Assembly: GCF_001548375.1 (NCBI RefSeq)
Contig: NZ_AP017295.1
Coordinates: 434,001 to 498,000 of the forward strand
Reading direction: 5' to 3'
Length of the DNA stretch: 64,000 nucleotides
Source: Nostoc sp. NIES-3756
GTDB taxonomy: Bacteria; Cyanobacteriota; Cyanobacteriia; Cyanobacteriales; Nostocaceae
Positions 17,633-26,876 of the stretch are shown here, piece after piece (position 1 is the stretch's first letter; every line of letters starts with the position of its first letter). The notes beneath the pieces were generated by a model that worked only from the letters and a program-made list of their open reading frames with translations, was not told where the DNA came from and did not search any database. Made by a program: the position numbers and the translations under genes.

Positions 17633-18459
17633 TCCTGACCCTGCTGAATTTCCAGAGGACACATCGAGTCCATGATAGATGCGCCGCCATCCACATGAAT
17701 TATCTGACCTGTAATAAAGCTTGCTTCCTTCATACACAAGAGTAAGACTGCGTTAGCAACATCTTCTGGAGTTCCTACCCGTTTCATGGGTGTCCAGCCA
17801 CTCTCATGCCAGTTTTGAGTTGCTGCTTGTGCGGCTGCTGGTAAAGAACGTAAGACACCACCTTCCAGGGAATTTGGTTCACCAAAAACCACTCCAGGGC
17901 TAATGCCATTGACAGTAATACCACGGGAACCAAGGGCAACGGCAAAATAGCGGCAAAGTGATTCTAGCGCAGCTTTAGCTGTTCCCATTGCTACCCAAGG
18001 CTGCCAACTGCCAGTACGCCCACTGGGTGAATAAGTAATGGCGATAATTCTTCCTCCATCTCGCATTATACTGGCGGCTTGTTGGGTTCCCAGCAGAAAC
18101 GCCTGAGCTTGAGAATCCATAGCTGCCCGCCAGTGGTCTAATGTCATCTTCAATGGAGAATGATAAAAAGTGGATACGTCTGGTCTAGCACCATTGACAA
18201 AAATATCTAAGTTGCCAAACTTATCCTTAACCTGACTAAACATGCGATTAATATCTTGAGGCTCTAAAACATCGGCTTGCACGATAAAACCATCTGCACC
18301 CAGTTGTTGTACTTGTGATAGAGTATCCTTTGCCGCCTCATCATTTTTATAATACTGAACAGCTACTTTCACACCATTTGCAGCTAATTTTAAGGCAGTA
18401 GCTCTACCAATACCGCGCGAGCCTCCAGTAATTAATGCACATTTACCGTTAAGGAACAT
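17629..18459 (-). CDS. Divergent short-chain dehydrogenase/reductase (FabI/FabL-like) lacking the active-site Tyr
   Basis: The 276-residue protein has the NAD(P) motif TGGSRGIGRA at the N-terminus, the NGAR block and the C-terminal HVDGG. The region before the catalytic Lys reads W-x2-M-x3-K (WVAMGTAKAALESLCRYFA), closely like FabI/FabL Y-x2-M-x3-K but with Trp in place of the active-site Tyr. The cofactor site looks intact. It may be an enoyl-reductase relative with altered chemistry or a non-catalytic binding protein. The neighbour tail to tail is an alpha/beta hydrolase. Confidence 0.8.
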   Translation of the reverse strand: MFLNGKCALITGGSRGIGRATALKLAANGVKVAVQYYKNDEAAKDTLSQVQQLGADGFIVQADVLEPQDINRMFSQVKDKFGNLDIFVNGARPDVSTFYHSPLKMTLDHWRAAMDSQAQAFLLGTQQAASIMRDGGRIIAITYSPSGRTGSWQPWVAMGTAKAALESLCRYFAVALGSRGITVNGISPGVVFGEPNSLEGGVLRSLPAAAQAATQNWHESGWTPMKRVGTPEDVANAVLLLCMKEASFITGQIIHVDGGASIMDSMCPLEIQQGQD

Positions 18460-18553
18460 CTGATAACCTCACATTGTGAATTTTTAAATCCAGTCTTTAG
18501 GTAATCAAGGCATACATAAACTCAAGATTTATATTTAGTTACTTGAATTTCTG

Positions 18554-19543
18554 TTAAGTGACATCTACTCCTATTTTTTGCATTCCCCAAAAGATTAGAT
18601 TTGGTTCGATGATTAAACGTGATGCGATCGCTGGATATAATTTTTGCAGATAATTTAATAGTAAATTGCGATCGCCTCCTTTTATCGTCACCTTTCCATG
18701 AGGAAATAGACTCCACCACTCTTCTACAAAATCCTTAATTCCCGCTAATAAAGTGTAAATCACTCCACTTTGCATAGCCTCTGGTGTATTCAGTGCAAAA
18801 CGTGGAGGTAAAGATTTAATTTCCCCAACTTCTAAACGTGGTAATTGTCCAGTTTTCTGACCCAAACTCGCCAACTGTAAACCCATCCCCGGCAAAATAG
18901 CCCCACCCAGCAAATTTTTCTCCCCATCCGCAGCAGTAAAAGTCAGTGCAGTCCCCGCATCAATTACCAATATTGGGAAACCCCAACTTACCCCTGCACC
19001 CCACAAAGCCAAAGCCCTATCAATTCCTAACGTTGGATATATATTGTTAAGCGGTATCTGGTCTAAAGTAATCACACGAACGTTGGGGTAATTTTGCCAC
19101 AGTGCAGTCTGCTGAGGAACAACAGAGGCGAGGAGGAGAGGTAGGGGAGTGGGGGGAGATGAGGGAGATGAGGGAGTAGGGGAAGTGGGGGAATATGAGG
19201 GGGATGAGTCTTTAGCTTGCTTTGTCTGCAAGAGGCTGCGCCTATGGAGGCGTAAGCCTACCTGGAGGGTAGGAGGTAAATGAGTCAAGGTAGACAAAAT
19301 AGATAAAAATTCTCCCCCATCTCCCCCCACTTCCTCATCTCCCCTTACTCCCCACTCCCCACTCCCCGCCCCCCCTACTCCCCTTGTCCCCAACTGCTGT
19401 ATAACTGACTCAGGGAGATATTCTGTATCCCACGTACATTCTATGGATTCGCCATTAAATAACGCCCAATGTAGCCGGGAATTACCGATTTCTAGGGCTA
19501 ACCATGTACTTTCTAGGTGTTCTGAATACTGCTGTGATTTCAC
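18554..19543 (-). CDS. coaX: Type III pantothenate kinase with an in-frame low-complexity insertion
   Basis: Family motifs are present: [15 protein letters not shown] at residues 15-29, DRALALWGA, and [14 protein letters not shown] followed by GGAILPGM. CoaX phosphorylates pantothenate in the first step of coenzyme A synthesis. Residues about 52-135 are foreign to the family: Gly/Glu-rich, then Ser/Pro-rich, encoded by purine-rich and pyrimidine-rich repeat arms. Without them the length is about 245, the usual family size. The insertion lies between the first phosphate-binding strand and the next conserved strand (LLLASVVP) and keeps the frame open. Confidence 0.87.
   Translation of the reverse strand: MKSQQYSEHLESTWLALEIGNSRLHWALFNGESIECTWDTEYLPESVIQQLGTRGVGGAGSGEWGVRGDEEVGGDGGEFLSILSTLTHLPPTLQVGLRLHRRSLLQTKQAKDSSPSYSPTSPTPSSPSSPPTPLPLLLASVVPQQTALWQNYPNVRVITLDQIPLNNIYPTLGIDRALALWGAGVSWGFPILVIDAGTALTFTAADGEKNLLGGAILPGMGLQLASLGQKTGQLPRLEVGEIKSLPPRFALNTPEAMQSGVIYTLLAGIKDFVEEWWSLFPHGKVTIKGGDRNLLLNYLQKLYPAIASRLIIEPNLIFWGMQKIGVDVT
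19138..19390. repeat. Repeat insertion inside coaX
   Basis: A purine-rich arm (19130-19205, units such as GGGAGATGA) faces a pyrimidine-rich arm (19312-19390, units such as CTCCCCACTCC). Between them lies a G+C-rich middle with GGAGGCGTAAGCCTACC. The arms are roughly inverted copies, as in a palindromic intergenic repeat that has landed in a gene. The length is compatible with an open frame through coaX. Confidence 0.7.
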
Positions 19544-19652
19544 TCTTTTATATTTTTTAAGTTATCTATAGGTTTTTTAATAAAAATTTACAAATATTCC
19601 GTGTCAGAATAGAACTAGAGGAATAAATACTCATTGTGTTAAGGAGAGAGTT

Positions 19653-21377
19653 ATGGTAGCACTCACTGATAAAACTGAAAAACGGCTCACCATACAGACT
19701 GCGGAAATTGCTCAAGATACTACAGCAATTCGCTCTCTAGACTGGGATCGCGATCGCTTCGATATCGAGTTTGGTCTGCAAAACGGCACTACCTATAACT
19801 CTTTTCTCATACGCGGTGAGCAGATCGCCTTGGTTGATACATCTCATGAAAAGTTTCGTAAACTTTATTTTGATATCCTGACAGGGTTAATCAATCCCAC
19901 AGATATAGATTATTTGATTGTTAGCCACACCGAGCCAGACCACAGTGGCTTAGTTAAAGATTTGTTACAGATGGCTCCAGAAATCACAGTAGTAGCCTCA
20001 AAAGTAGCAATTCAGTTTCTGGAAGATTTAGTACACCAGCCCTTCAAACGGAAGATTGTTAAAAATGGCGATCGCCTAGATTTAGGCAATGGTCACGAAA
20101 TAGAATTTGTCATCGCCCCCAACCTACACTGGCCAGACACCATCTTTAGTTTTGACCACAAAACCCAAACCCTCTACACCTGCGATGCTTTCGGAATGCA
20201 CTACTGTTCTGATAGCACCTTCGATGAAGACTTAAAAACCATCGAAGCTGACTTCCACTATTACTACGAGTGCTTGATGGGGCCGAATGCACGGTCAGTT
20301 TTATCTGCCCTCAAGCGGATGGGAGAACTACCAAGCGTGAAAATGATTGCTACTGGTCACGGGCCGCTACTTTACCATAATGTCGAGGAGTTAACCGGAC
20401 GTTACCGTAATTGGAGTCAAAACCAAACCAAGGCAGAAACCAGCATCGGTGTATTTTACGTATCTGAATACGGATATAGCGATCGTCTAGCCCAAGCAAT
20501 TGTGAATGGTATCAGTAAAACTGGTGTCGGTGTAGAGGTAGTAGACCTGGGTTCAGGCGTAGATTTACAGGAATTACGTGAACTAGTGGCACGTTGTTCT
20601 GGACTAGTAATAGGTGTTCCTCCAGCCTCTGGTGCTGCTAATATTCAAGCTGCCCTCAGCACCATTTTAGGGTCTGCCAACGAAAAACAAGGTATAGGTA
20701 TATTTGAAACCGGCGGCGGCGATGATGAACCAATAGACCCATTATTAAGCAAATTCCGCAACTTGGGTTTGACAAACGTTTTTCCAGAGATTCGCATCAA
20801 ACAAACACCTACGGAAAACATCTACAAACTCTGTGAAGAAGCCGGTACAGACTTAGGGCAATGGGTAACACGCGATCGCAGCATCAAAGCCATGAAATCT
20901 TTAGGTGCTGACTTAGACAAAGCACTAGGAAGACTTAGCGGTGGCTTATATATCATCACAGCCAAAAAAGGCGAAGTAGCCAGCGCCATGTTAGCCTCCT
21001 GGGTAGCCCAAGCCAGCTTCAAACCCTTAGGATTCTCCATTGCCGTAGCTAAAGATAGAGCAATTGAATCATTAATGCAAGTAGGCGATCGCTTCGTCCT
21101 CAACGTATTAGAAGAAGGCAATTACCAAAAACTCATGCGCCACTTCCTCAAACGATTTGCCCCTGGTGCAGACCGTTTTGAAGGAGTCAAAACCCAAAGT
21201 GCCGAAAACGGCGCACCCATCCTGGGTGATGCCCTAGCGTATATAGAATGCGAAGTAGTCAGCCGGATGGACTGCGGCGACCACTGGGCAGTATACAGCA
21301 CCGTCTACGCCGGACGAGTTTCCAAACCCGAAGCACTAACAGCCGTTCACCACCGGAAAGTCGGAAATCATTATTAG
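19653..21377 (+). CDS. flv3: Diflavin flavoprotein Flv3-type (A-type with flavin reductase domain)
   Basis: The 574-residue protein has a metallo-lactamase-like domain (residues ~20-270), a flavodoxin domain (~275-410) and a C-terminal flavin reductase domain (~425-574). The diiron ligands are canonical: HTEPDH, LHWPD, TCDAFG and TGHGP. With Flv1 it reduces O2 to water using NAD(P)H and protects photosystem I or, in heterocysts, nitrogenase. A clear ribosome site AAGGAGAGAG sits just before the ATG. The Flv1-type gene follows after 119 bases, so the two probably form an operon. Confidence 0.88.
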   Translation: MVALTDKTEKRLTIQTAEIAQDTTAIRSLDWDRDRFDIEFGLQNGTTYNSFLIRGEQIALVDTSHEKFRKLYFDILTGLINPTDIDYLIVSHTEPDHSGLVKDLLQMAPEITVVASKVAIQFLEDLVHQPFKRKIVKNGDRLDLGNGHEIEFVIAPNLHWPDTIFSFDHKTQTLYTCDAFGMHYCSDSTFDEDLKTIEADFHYYYECLMGPNARSVLSALKRMGELPSVKMIATGHGPLLYHNVEELTGRYRNWSQNQTKAETSIGVFYVSEYGYSDRLAQAIVNGISKTGVGVEVVDLGSGVDLQELRELVARCSGLVIGVPPASGAANIQAALSTILGSANEKQGIGIFETGGGDDEPIDPLLSKFRNLGLTNVFPEIRIKQTPTENIYKLCEEAGTDLGQWVTRDRSIKAMKSLGADLDKALGRLSGGLYIITAKKGEVASAMLASWVAQASFKPLGFSIAVAKDRAIESLMQVGDRFVLNVLEEGNYQKLMRHFLKRFAPGADRFEGVKTQSAENGAPILGDALAYIECEVVSRMDCGDHWAVYSTVYAGRVSKPEALTAVHHRKVGNHY

Positions 21378-21422
21378 TCATTAGTCATTAGTCATTAGTC
21401 AACAGTTATTCTCCCGTTCCTG

Positions 21423-21460
21423 TTCCCCTCCTGGGAGGGGTCAGGGGTGGGTTTCTCCCT
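21423..21460 (+). repeat. Dispersed hairpin repeat, copy 3
   Basis: TTCCCCTCCTGGGAGGGG and the following GGGGTGGGTTTCTCCC match 10921-10956 almost base for base. It fills the flv3-flv1 spacer and is preceded by TTAGTCA heptamers (21376-21402) and followed by a C/T-rich tract (21456-21487). Confidence 0.7.
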
Positions 21461-21496
21461 CATCTCCCCCCACTCCCTCATCTCCCCAACCTAGCC

Positions 21497-23209
21497 ATGC
21501 CAACAAATAAACCACGCGACGTTCAAGTATTACCTATTGGTACAGATACGACCGTACTGCGATCGCGCAGTTGGACAAGATTGAGATTTGAAATTGAGTA
21601 TGCCTTAGCCAAGGGAACAACTGCTAACTCATATCTCATCCAAGGTGATAAGCTAGCTCTGATTGACCCGCCTGGGGAAACTTTCACACAAATTTATTTG
21701 GATGCGTTGCGCAAAAGACTAGATATTACAACTATCGATTATGTAATTCTCGGTCACGTTAACCCCAACCGGGCAGCCACCTTAAAAGCTTTGCTAGAAA
21801 TAGCGCCACAAATTACTTTTGTCTGTTCTAATCCAGGGGCAATTAATTTACGCGGGGCGCTAGAAAATCCAGATTTACCAATTCTGATTATGCGGGGTGA
21901 TGAAACCCTTGATTTAGGTAAAGGGCATGATTTACAATTCATACCTACACCCAACCCCCGCTATGCTGACGAGTTGTGTACCTACGATCCCCAAACCGAA
22001 ATTCTCTACACAGATAAGCTATTCGGTGCGCATATTTGCGGCGACCAAGTATTTGATGAAGGTTGGGAGACAATCAACGAAGACCGCCGTTACTATTATG
22101 ATTGCTTGATGGCTCCCCATGCCCGACAAGTGGAAACAGCCTTAGAGAAACTCGCAGATTATCCCGCGCGACTTTATGCCACCGGACACGGCCCCTTAGT
22201 CCGTTACGCTTTAATTGACCTCACACGCGCCTATCGGGAATGGAGTCAACAACAAACATCTGCTGACTTGACAATAGCTTTAATTTATGCTTCGGCTTAT
22301 GGAAATACAGCCACTTTAGCCCAGGCGATCGCTCGTGGCATTACCAAGGCTGGTGTGGCGGTAGAATCAATTAACTGTGAATTTGCTGACCCTGAAGAAA
22401 TTCGTACCGCCGTGGAGAAATCGGCAGGCTTTGTCATTGGTTCGCCTACCTTGGGTGGTCATGCACCCACACCAGTACAAACAGCTTTAGGCATAGTTTT
22501 ATCAACCGCCACCAATAATAAACTAGCTGGTGTATTTGGCTCCTTTGGTTGGAGTGGTGAAGCCGTTGATTTAATTGAAGGTAAGCTCAAAGACGCAGGT
22601 TATCGGTTTGGCTTTGAACCCATTCGTGTGAAATTCAAACCCAACGAAGTCACCTTGCAACTGTGCGAAGAAGCCGGAACCGACTTTGCCCAAGCATTGA
22701 AGAAAGCCAAGAAAGTGCGATCGCAAAGTCTACCCGCCACAAATGTAGAACAAGCAGTAGGGCGAATAGTTGGTTCACTGTGCGTAGTCACCGCCAAACA
22801 AGGGGAAGTATCCAGTGCCATGTTAGCCTCTTGGGTTGCTCAAGCTAGCTTTAACCCCCCTGGCTTGACGATCGCCGTTGCTAAAGACCGCGCAGTAGAA
22901 ACCCTCACACATACGGGTAATAGATTTGTTCTGAATATTCTTAAAGAAGGGAATCACTTAGGGTTGATGAAACACTTCCTCAAACCCTTCGGCCCAGCAC
23001 AAGACAGATTTGCTGATGTAGCGACCCAAGAAGCTGAAAATGGCAGTCCTGTACTTCAAGATGCCCTTGCATATTTGGAGTGTTCAGTCAAAAATCGGAT
23101 GGAATCAGGCGACCACTGGTTAGTTTACGCCACTGTGGAGAATGGGAAAGTCTTAAATCAAGACGGCGTAACAGCAGTGCATCATCGCAAATCAGGCAAT
23201 CATTATTAA
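21497..23209 (+). CDS. flv1: Diflavin flavoprotein Flv1-type with altered diiron ligands
   Basis: The domain layout is the same as in the preceding gene (570 residues), but the iron ligands differ: HVNPNR instead of HTEPDH, NPRYAD instead of LHWPD, and Lys (TDKLFG) in place of the Asp of TCDAFG. TGHGP is kept. Loss of these ligands is typical of Flv1, which works with Flv3. The order flv3-flv1 resembles the heterocyst flv3B-flv1B pair of Anabaena PCC 7120, as I remember it, but the type A pair cannot be excluded from sequence alone. Confidence 0.87.
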   Translation: MPTNKPRDVQVLPIGTDTTVLRSRSWTRLRFEIEYALAKGTTANSYLIQGDKLALIDPPGETFTQIYLDALRKRLDITTIDYVILGHVNPNRAATLKALLEIAPQITFVCSNPGAINLRGALENPDLPILIMRGDETLDLGKGHDLQFIPTPNPRYADELCTYDPQTEILYTDKLFGAHICGDQVFDEGWETINEDRRYYYDCLMAPHARQVETALEKLADYPARLYATGHGPLVRYALIDLTRAYREWSQQQTSADLTIALIYASAYGNTATLAQAIARGITKAGVAVESINCEFADPEEIRTAVEKSAGFVIGSPTLGGHAPTPVQTALGIVLSTATNNKLAGVFGSFGWSGEAVDLIEGKLKDAGYRFGFEPIRVKFKPNEVTLQLCEEAGTDFAQALKKAKKVRSQSLPATNVEQAVGRIVGSLCVVTAKQGEVSSAMLASWVAQASFNPPGLTIAVAKDRAVETLTHTGNRFVLNILKEGNHLGLMKHFLKPFGPAQDRFADVATQEAENGSPVLQDALAYLECSVKNRMESGDHWLVYATVENGKVLNQDGVTAVHHRKSGNHY

Positions 23210-23521
23210 TGTTTACAGAGACAAGAGTAATGTACCTAATCCATCAGGACTTACGCAACTGGCACAATATTAGGGTGCGTCAGATGTGGAAAATCCTTTA
23301 ATATCTACGAAATTATTGGCGCTGACGCACCCTACAGTTAGTTTAATTATGACACTTGCGTAAGTCCTATCCATATGAAACGTCCTGTATTTTTAGGATT
23401 GAAGCAACTAGTGTCAATGAAGCGAAAAACACTCTAGCTTAGACATCTAGAAAAGGTGATACAACCCTGATAACAGAATCAATTCAACAGTTAGTAATTC
23501 TAGCCACAGGCTATTACTGAC
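23210..23521. other. Spacer after flv1
   Basis: Apart from the palindromic element listed separately I see nothing else here; no terminator with a T run was found right after flv1. Confidence 0.5.
23246..23368. mobile_element. MITE-like palindromic element
   Basis: A 13-bp terminal inverted repeat, AGGACTTACGCAA at 23246 and TTGCGTAAGTCCT at 23356-23368, encloses a second inverted pair TAGGGTGCGTCAG/CTGACGCACCCTA (23271-23283, 23322-23334). The element is 123 bp and has no gene. ATCCAT stands on both outer sides (23239-23244 and 23369-23374) and may be a target duplication. Confidence 0.75.
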
Positions 23522-24265
23522 TTAGTTACAGCCAATAGCCGCAGCACCGCTCATAGTGATCAAATCACCTGTGAAAACAGCCACGTATTTAAAAGGTGAT
23601 GAACCAGTACAGGTCATAGAAGTTTTGTTAGGACGGCGAGGAAATGCCCATGTATCTGCTAGCACCGTCAAATTTGTCCCACTCCATGACAAACCAAGAA
23701 CTGCCAAAGAGTTACTTGTCCCATCACTAGTCTTTCTTGCAGATAAAAAAGTTGCGTAGTTAACATTGCCATTAGTAGGATCAATCCGAGCGATTACTGA
23801 TACTTTTGCACCACCGCCACTACCATAGCTATTCATCCAACGACCAGTGCTAAAGCGACGAAAATCATTTCCAGTTTGGGTTCCTGTAGAAGTGAAAACA
23901 CCATACAGAACGTTTCCCCCATCCCAAAGCAAGCCGTAACCTGTGCCATCATCATTTGTGGTTTCGTAATCACTACGACACCAAGTTCTCACACCGTTAT
24001 CAAAACGAACGATACGGGGGTCTTTATTTACGGATGATACTTGTTGATAACCGATGTAGATACTTGTTGTCCCCTTTACTACTCTTGGGCCATTCTTAGC
24101 CCTGATAGTTGCCTCACTGTCATTACAAGTGAATGTTACAGATGAACCAAAAGATGACTGAGTGGCAACTTGAGCAGTAGCTGAAGACATCGCTAAATTA
24201 GATGCAAATACTGCCGTTAAAGATAAAGAAGCGAAATATTTTGGTAATTTGCAATATTTAATCAT
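23522..24265 (-). CDS. Secreted protein of unknown function
   Basis: The protein begins with a Sec signal peptide (start MIKYCKLPK, hydrophobic ASLSLTAVFASNLAMS, probable cut after SATA or ATAQ). An upstream TTG at 24289 would only add eight residues. The mature part, about 215 residues, is rich in Gly, Ser, Thr and Asn and has an even number of cysteines (FTCNDSEA, TWCRSD, MTCTGS, AIGCN), compatible with two disulfides. It looks like a beta-rich extracytoplasmic domain with repeated strands. I recognise no family, and nothing in the neighbourhood hints at a role. Confidence 0.65.
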   Translation of the reverse strand: MIKYCKLPKYFASLSLTAVFASNLAMSSATAQVATQSSFGSSVTFTCNDSEATIRAKNGPRVVKGTTSIYIGYQQVSSVNKDPRIVRFDNGVRTWCRSDYETTNDDGTGYGLLWDGGNVLYGVFTSTGTQTGNDFRRFSTGRWMNSYGSGGGAKVSVIARIDPTNGNVNYATFLSARKTSDGTSNSLAVLGLSWSGTNLTVLADTWAFPRRPNKTSMTCTGSSPFKYVAVFTGDLITMSGAAAIGCN

Positions 24266-24731
24266 TGAACCTATCCGAGTTATTTTCAAAGAAGAATTTA
24301 AGAGTCAGGAGACACAGATAGGTAGATGCACAGCCTGTCACCCCAAACCATTGTGAAGTTATCTTATAGGGTATCAAACACAACCTTAACATAAATATTA
24401 AAAATGGCAATATTTTTATCAATGGCTTTTTAATCGTTGATTTGTATGGCTTTCTGTATACGTAGATAAAATATTTTCTAGTATTAATACTGGCAAATAA
24501 TAGTTTAAGCTCAAAATATTATTAATTTTTCTCAGTATTTAATTCCTTCCGCCTTCCAGCATTTCATAGTTATTCTCAATTGACATAACTAGATGGAATG
24601 CGGTAGGATTGTATGCTGTTCAAAGATTTATCCAGCTAAACTAGGCCAGAGTTTTATCAATAACATTCGTAGCTGATATTCTCTTAAAAACGCCTAGTAG
24701 CGATTTTTTGTTGTTTATAAACGAGGTGAAC
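24266..24731. other. Gene-free 466-bp region
   Basis: A+T rich, with no coding frame that I can support. It lies between divergent genes and should hold both promoters. Confidence 0.5.
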
Positions 24732-24896
24732 ATGGCAAAGCGCCGTAACCCGAAAAAAGAAAAGGCGCTACGGAACCAGGCATACGCCAGAAAGTTTCGT
24801 AAACGGACTACAACAGGAAGAATGCAAAGAAGGTTCCAACAAAGAGCACCCAAGAATGAGGAAGATGAAGGAGCAGCAGCAATTGATGCTGAATAA
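24732..24896 (+). CDS. Small basic cyanobacterial protein
   Basis: A 54-residue protein, MAKRRNPKKEKALRNQAYAR at its start, with an acidic C-terminus (NEEDEGAAAIDAE). The ATG at 24732 has a good ribosome site GAGGTG at 24723-24728; an in-frame TTG at 24708 lacks one. The very basic N-terminal two thirds suggest binding to RNA or ribosomes, which is inference. A strong hairpin follows. I believe it is a conserved hypothetical protein in cyanobacteria. Confidence 0.75.
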   Translation: MAKRRNPKKEKALRNQAYARKFRKRTTTGRMQRRFQQRAPKNEEDEGAAAIDAE

Positions 24897-24939
24897 TTTA
24901 TCTATTTAAAATTTTGATTCTTGAAGTGTTTTAGTTTTT

Positions 24940-24966
24940 AGGGTGTACATCTGTACACCCTAATTT
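24940..24966 (+). terminator. Hairpin terminator after the small basic protein
   Basis: A perfect 10-bp stem AGGGTGTACA/TGTACACCCT (24940-24949 and 24952-24961) with a 2-base loop is flanked by TTTTTA before and AATTTT after. It could work on both strands, serving the small gene and perhaps the convergent argH. Confidence 0.75.
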
Positions 24967-24990
24967 TGTATTTGGAGAGTGCTGAGTAAT

Positions 24991-25025
24991 GAGTGCTGTT
25001 AGCGGGGCGTTCAGACCGTGCTGAG
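24991..25025. repeat. Dispersed repeat, copy 2 (GAGTGCTGTTAGCGG type)
   Basis: The same repeat type as at 6401-6442: GAGTGCTGTTAGCGGGGCG through GTGCTGAG. It lies just downstream of argH. Confidence 0.55.
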
Positions 25026-25046
25026 AAATTCTTAATTTTGAATTGA

Positions 25047-26432
25047 CTACTCCCCAATCTCCTTACGGGCAGCAATTAGGGCTTTACTGACTTGCTCAAA
25101 ACCAGTACCACCGTAACTATTACGGGCTGCTACAACTTGGCGGGGGGAAATAGCTTCATAAATATCAACAGCAAATGCTGGGTGTATTTGTTGCCATTCT
25201 TCTAATGTCAAATCTTTTAAAAGTTTGCCAGCCGCAATGCTGGTTTTGACTACTTTACCTACGAGATTATAAGCTTCACGGAAAGGCACACCTTTAGCCG
25301 CTAGATAATCCGCGACATCGGTAGCGTTAGAAAAATCTTCTGTGACGGCTGCGGTTAGGCGCTGAGTACGAAATTCTAGCCCTTCCCGTAGCAATATTGT
25401 CATAGCTTCCAGGCAAGCTTTAACCGTGTTAACGCTGTCAAATATGCCCTCTTTGTCTTCTTGTAAGTCTTTGTTATATGCCAAGGGTAATCCTTTCATA
25501 ATTACCAGCATGGCTTGGAGATGACCAAATACACGCCCAGTTTTTCCCCTAACTAACTCTGGGACATCGGGGTTTTTCTTTTGCGGCATGATGCTGGAAC
25601 CTGTGGCACAGCTATCTTTGAGAGTGACAAAACGAAATTCTTCTGATGCCCAGAGAATGATTTCCTCACTAAGACGGCTGAGGTGAACCATAATAAGGCT
25701 TGCCGCACACAAAAATTCGATCGCAAAATCGCGATCGCTCACCCCATCCAAGCTATTCTCATATACACGCTCAAACTGCAACAGTTCGGCTGTGTAATGA
25801 CGGTCAATAGGAAAGGTCGTTCCAGCTAAAGCACCACAACCCAAAGGTGAAATATTTACACGGCGATATACATCACCCAAGCGCTCCCAGTCTCGTTGTG
25901 CCATTTGGAAGTAAGCCAATAAGTGATGGGCTAAACTTAGTGGTTGGGCGCGTTGTAGATGAGTGTAACCAGGAATCAGAGTCTCTACATTTTGTTCGGC
26001 TATATCTAGTAGGACTCGTTGAAATTCTCGTAACTGGGTTTTGATTTGCCCAATTTGGTCGCGGAGGTAAAGTCTAGTATCAGTACCTACTTGGTCATTA
26101 CGCGATCGCGCAGTATGTAGTTTTTTCCCTACATCACCTACAATCTCTGTTAACCGCCGTTCTACGGCAAAATGCACATCTTCAGCATCAATACCTGGCT
26201 GAAAATTGCCTTGGCGGTATTCCTCACGAACTTGCTCTAAACCTGCAACTAGTTGGTTTCCTTCTTCTGGTGAAATAATCCCTGTATGCGCCAACATTTG
26301 GGCATGGGCTTGGGAACCTGTGATGTCGTATTCGATTAATTCTATGTCAAAACCTATACTGGCATTAAAACGAGCGATCGCTGGATGTAGCGCAGATTCA
26401 AATCGCTGACTCCAAGTTTGTTTTTCGGTCAT
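25047..26432 (-). CDS. argH: Argininosuccinate lyase
   Basis: The 461-residue protein is full length for the family. It carries the signature [12 protein letters not shown], the substrate-binding [10 protein letters not shown], and TGYTHLQ-type [10 protein letters not shown]. It splits argininosuccinate into arginine and fumarate in the last step of arginine synthesis in the cytoplasm. Arginine is also half of cyanophycin, whose genes lie 6 kb downstream, though they are not co-transcribed with argH. Confidence 0.96.
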   Translation of the reverse strand: MTEKQTWSQRFESALHPAIARFNASIGFDIELIEYDITGSQAHAQMLAHTGIISPEEGNQLVAGLEQVREEYRQGNFQPGIDAEDVHFAVERRLTEIVGDVGKKLHTARSRNDQVGTDTRLYLRDQIGQIKTQLREFQRVLLDIAEQNVETLIPGYTHLQRAQPLSLAHHLLAYFQMAQRDWERLGDVYRRVNISPLGCGALAGTTFPIDRHYTAELLQFERVYENSLDGVSDRDFAIEFLCAASLIMVHLSRLSEEIILWASEEFRFVTLKDSCATGSSIMPQKKNPDVPELVRGKTGRVFGHLQAMLVIMKGLPLAYNKDLQEDKEGIFDSVNTVKACLEAMTILLREGLEFRTQRLTAAVTEDFSNATDVADYLAAKGVPFREAYNLVGKVVKTSIAAGKLLKDLTLEEWQQIHPAFAVDIYEAISPRQVVAARNSYGGTGFEQVSKALIAARKEIGE

Positions 26433-26459
26433 AAATACGAGGGGACTGGGAAGTGGGGA

Positions 26460-26484
26460 ATTTTAGATTTTAGATTTTAGATTG
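26460..26484. repeat. Simple repeat TTTTAGA
   Basis: Three to four copies of TTTTAGA stand in the 5' region of argH. Nothing else is seen in this short spacer. Confidence 0.6.
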
Positions 26485-26570
26485 AGCAATCTAGAATTTA
26501 AAATCGCAATTCCAACATTAAAGGGAACTGAGTAATTTTACTAGCCCTAACTCCCTACTCCCCACCCTTG

Positions 26571-26777
26571 TCAACCGTACTTGGTAAGGTTACGGAACAT
26601 ATAACCCACAACTAAACCAATTAACAGCGCCCAAATTTGACCTGTTTGCACAAAATGGTTCCAAGTTTTCTGCATTTGTCCGATGAAATTTGGGTCGGTC
26701 ACATTTTGCGCCAGTACAGGTACATTTACCGGGAAATCCCCAAGAATCCGAAATATGAAATCGTTAAAGTAGTGCAT
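26571..26777 (-). CDS. Small single-span membrane protein of unknown function
   Basis: A 68-residue protein starting MHYFNDFIFRILG at ATG 26777 (an upstream TTG would add three residues). The C-terminal half has one hydrophobic segment, QIWALLIGLVVGYMFRNL, ending in a positive TKYG tail. I know no function. The composition and the match of length to a single clean frame support a real gene, conserved as a short hypothetical protein in my memory of Nostocales. Confidence 0.6.
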   Translation of the reverse strand: MHYFNDFIFRILGDFPVNVPVLAQNVTDPNFIGQMQKTWNHFVQTGQIWALLIGLVVGYMFRNLTKYG

Positions 26778-26876
26778 CTTAAGCAATTAATCTAAGGATT
26801 GAAACTTAGGGATTTAGAGAAACGTTAATTTTGAATTAGATTCGTCCTTAATCCCCATGTACCTTGATGTCATAAC

